DNA from: Bacteroides sp.
GTDB lineage: Bacteria; Bacteroidota; Bacteroidia; Bacteroidales; Muribaculaceae
DNA: 14,724 nucleotides
Reading direction: 5' to 3'
Assembly: GCA_014801655.1 (NCBI GenBank)
Contig: JAAVDT010000019.1
Location: 3,363 to 18,086 of the forward strand
Part shown: in pieces, positions 14,564-14,724 of the stretch
How the letters are laid out: the number at the start of each line of letters is the position of its first letter
Numbering within the stretch: position 1 is the first letter of the stretch
Notes under the pieces: model-generated
Database searches by the model: none
The model's input: the letters and a program-made list of their open reading frames with translations, nothing else
Told to the model about the DNA's origin: nothing
Program-made: the position numbers and the translations under genes

Positions 14564-14724
14564 ATGAAAAAGATTTGTCTCCTGGGCGCTGCCCTGATGG
14601 CATCTTTAGCCTCTTTCGCTCAGACCGACGTCATCAAAGACGTTGAACGCGAATTGAAAAAAGGATCGCCTGATTATGCTGCTGCGATTAATAAAATCCA
14701 GCCGGCACTTTCAGACCCCACAAC
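14564..14724 (+). CDS. Secreted protein downstream of gyrA, N-terminal fragment (possible TPR protein)
   Basis: The start ATG is at 14564 and 53 codons are visible before the right edge. Residues 1-19 are a signal peptide (MKKICLLGAALMASLASFA, cleavage before QTD). The mature start 'TDVIKDVERELKKGSPDYAAAINKIQPAL' reads as amphipathic helices. In Bacteroidales a tetratricopeptide-repeat protein often follows gyrA, and this helical start would fit, but no full repeat lies within the window. No promoter is seen in the 36-bp gap, so expression with gyrA is likely. Confidence 0.65.
   Translation, partial: MKKICLLGAALMASLASFAQTDVIKDVERELKKGSPDYAAAINKIQPALSDPT

Noticed and set aside
1..14724. CRISPR arrays, tRNA or rRNA genes, insertion sequences and phage genes.
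   Set aside because: No spaced direct repeats, cloverleaf sequences, rRNA signatures, transposase or phage proteins were seen on either strand.

Overview
The window looks like a chromosome segment from an anaerobic Bacteroidales species, probably near Muribaculaceae or Bacteroides. The evidence is a carboxypeptidase-regulatory-like TonB-dependent receptor, a 'putative porin' (Porin_10 type), ClpC with an acidic/serine linker, GyrA followed by a secreted protein, and repeated upstream matches to the Bacteroidetes promoter motif TAnnTTTG with no obvious Shine-Dalgarno sites. The family-level placement is inference.

Layout. 1-3542 (minus strand): an outer-membrane pair, a TonB-dependent receptor (3542 to 1131) followed 69 bp later by a putative porin that runs off the left edge. 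3713-5026 (plus): ugd, UDP-glucose 6-dehydrogenase. 5050-5943 (minus, converging on ugd with a 23-bp gap): a Fic protein with an N-terminal helix-turn-helix. 5944-6359: a dense 416-bp regulatory region. It holds the Fic promoter with a perfect 26-bp palindrome in its -33/-7 spacer, an outward plus-strand promoter with ideal spacing, and a long rod-like inverted repeat that looks like a structured RNA. 6360-6701 (plus): a small exported cysteine-containing protein of unknown function. 6732-6826: two terminator hairpins. 6867-8915 and 9032-11602 (both minus): htpG and clpC, separated by an intrinsic terminator. 11603-11944: divergent clpC/gyrA promoter region. 11945-14527 (plus): gyrA, then at 14564 the start of a secreted protein cut by the right edge.

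How it fits together. Most genes are core functions: envelope uptake, UDP-glucuronate supply for surface polysaccharides, protein quality control (Hsp90 and the ClpP-partner unfoldase) and DNA supercoiling. The unusual part is 5050-6760, which is visibly more AT-rich than its neighbours. There a DNA-binding Fic enzyme appears to sit under its own operator, divergent from a strong promoter that reads into a structured non-coding segment and then a small secreted protein. This is the best candidate for an undescribed system. All functional links there are inferred from sequence layout only.
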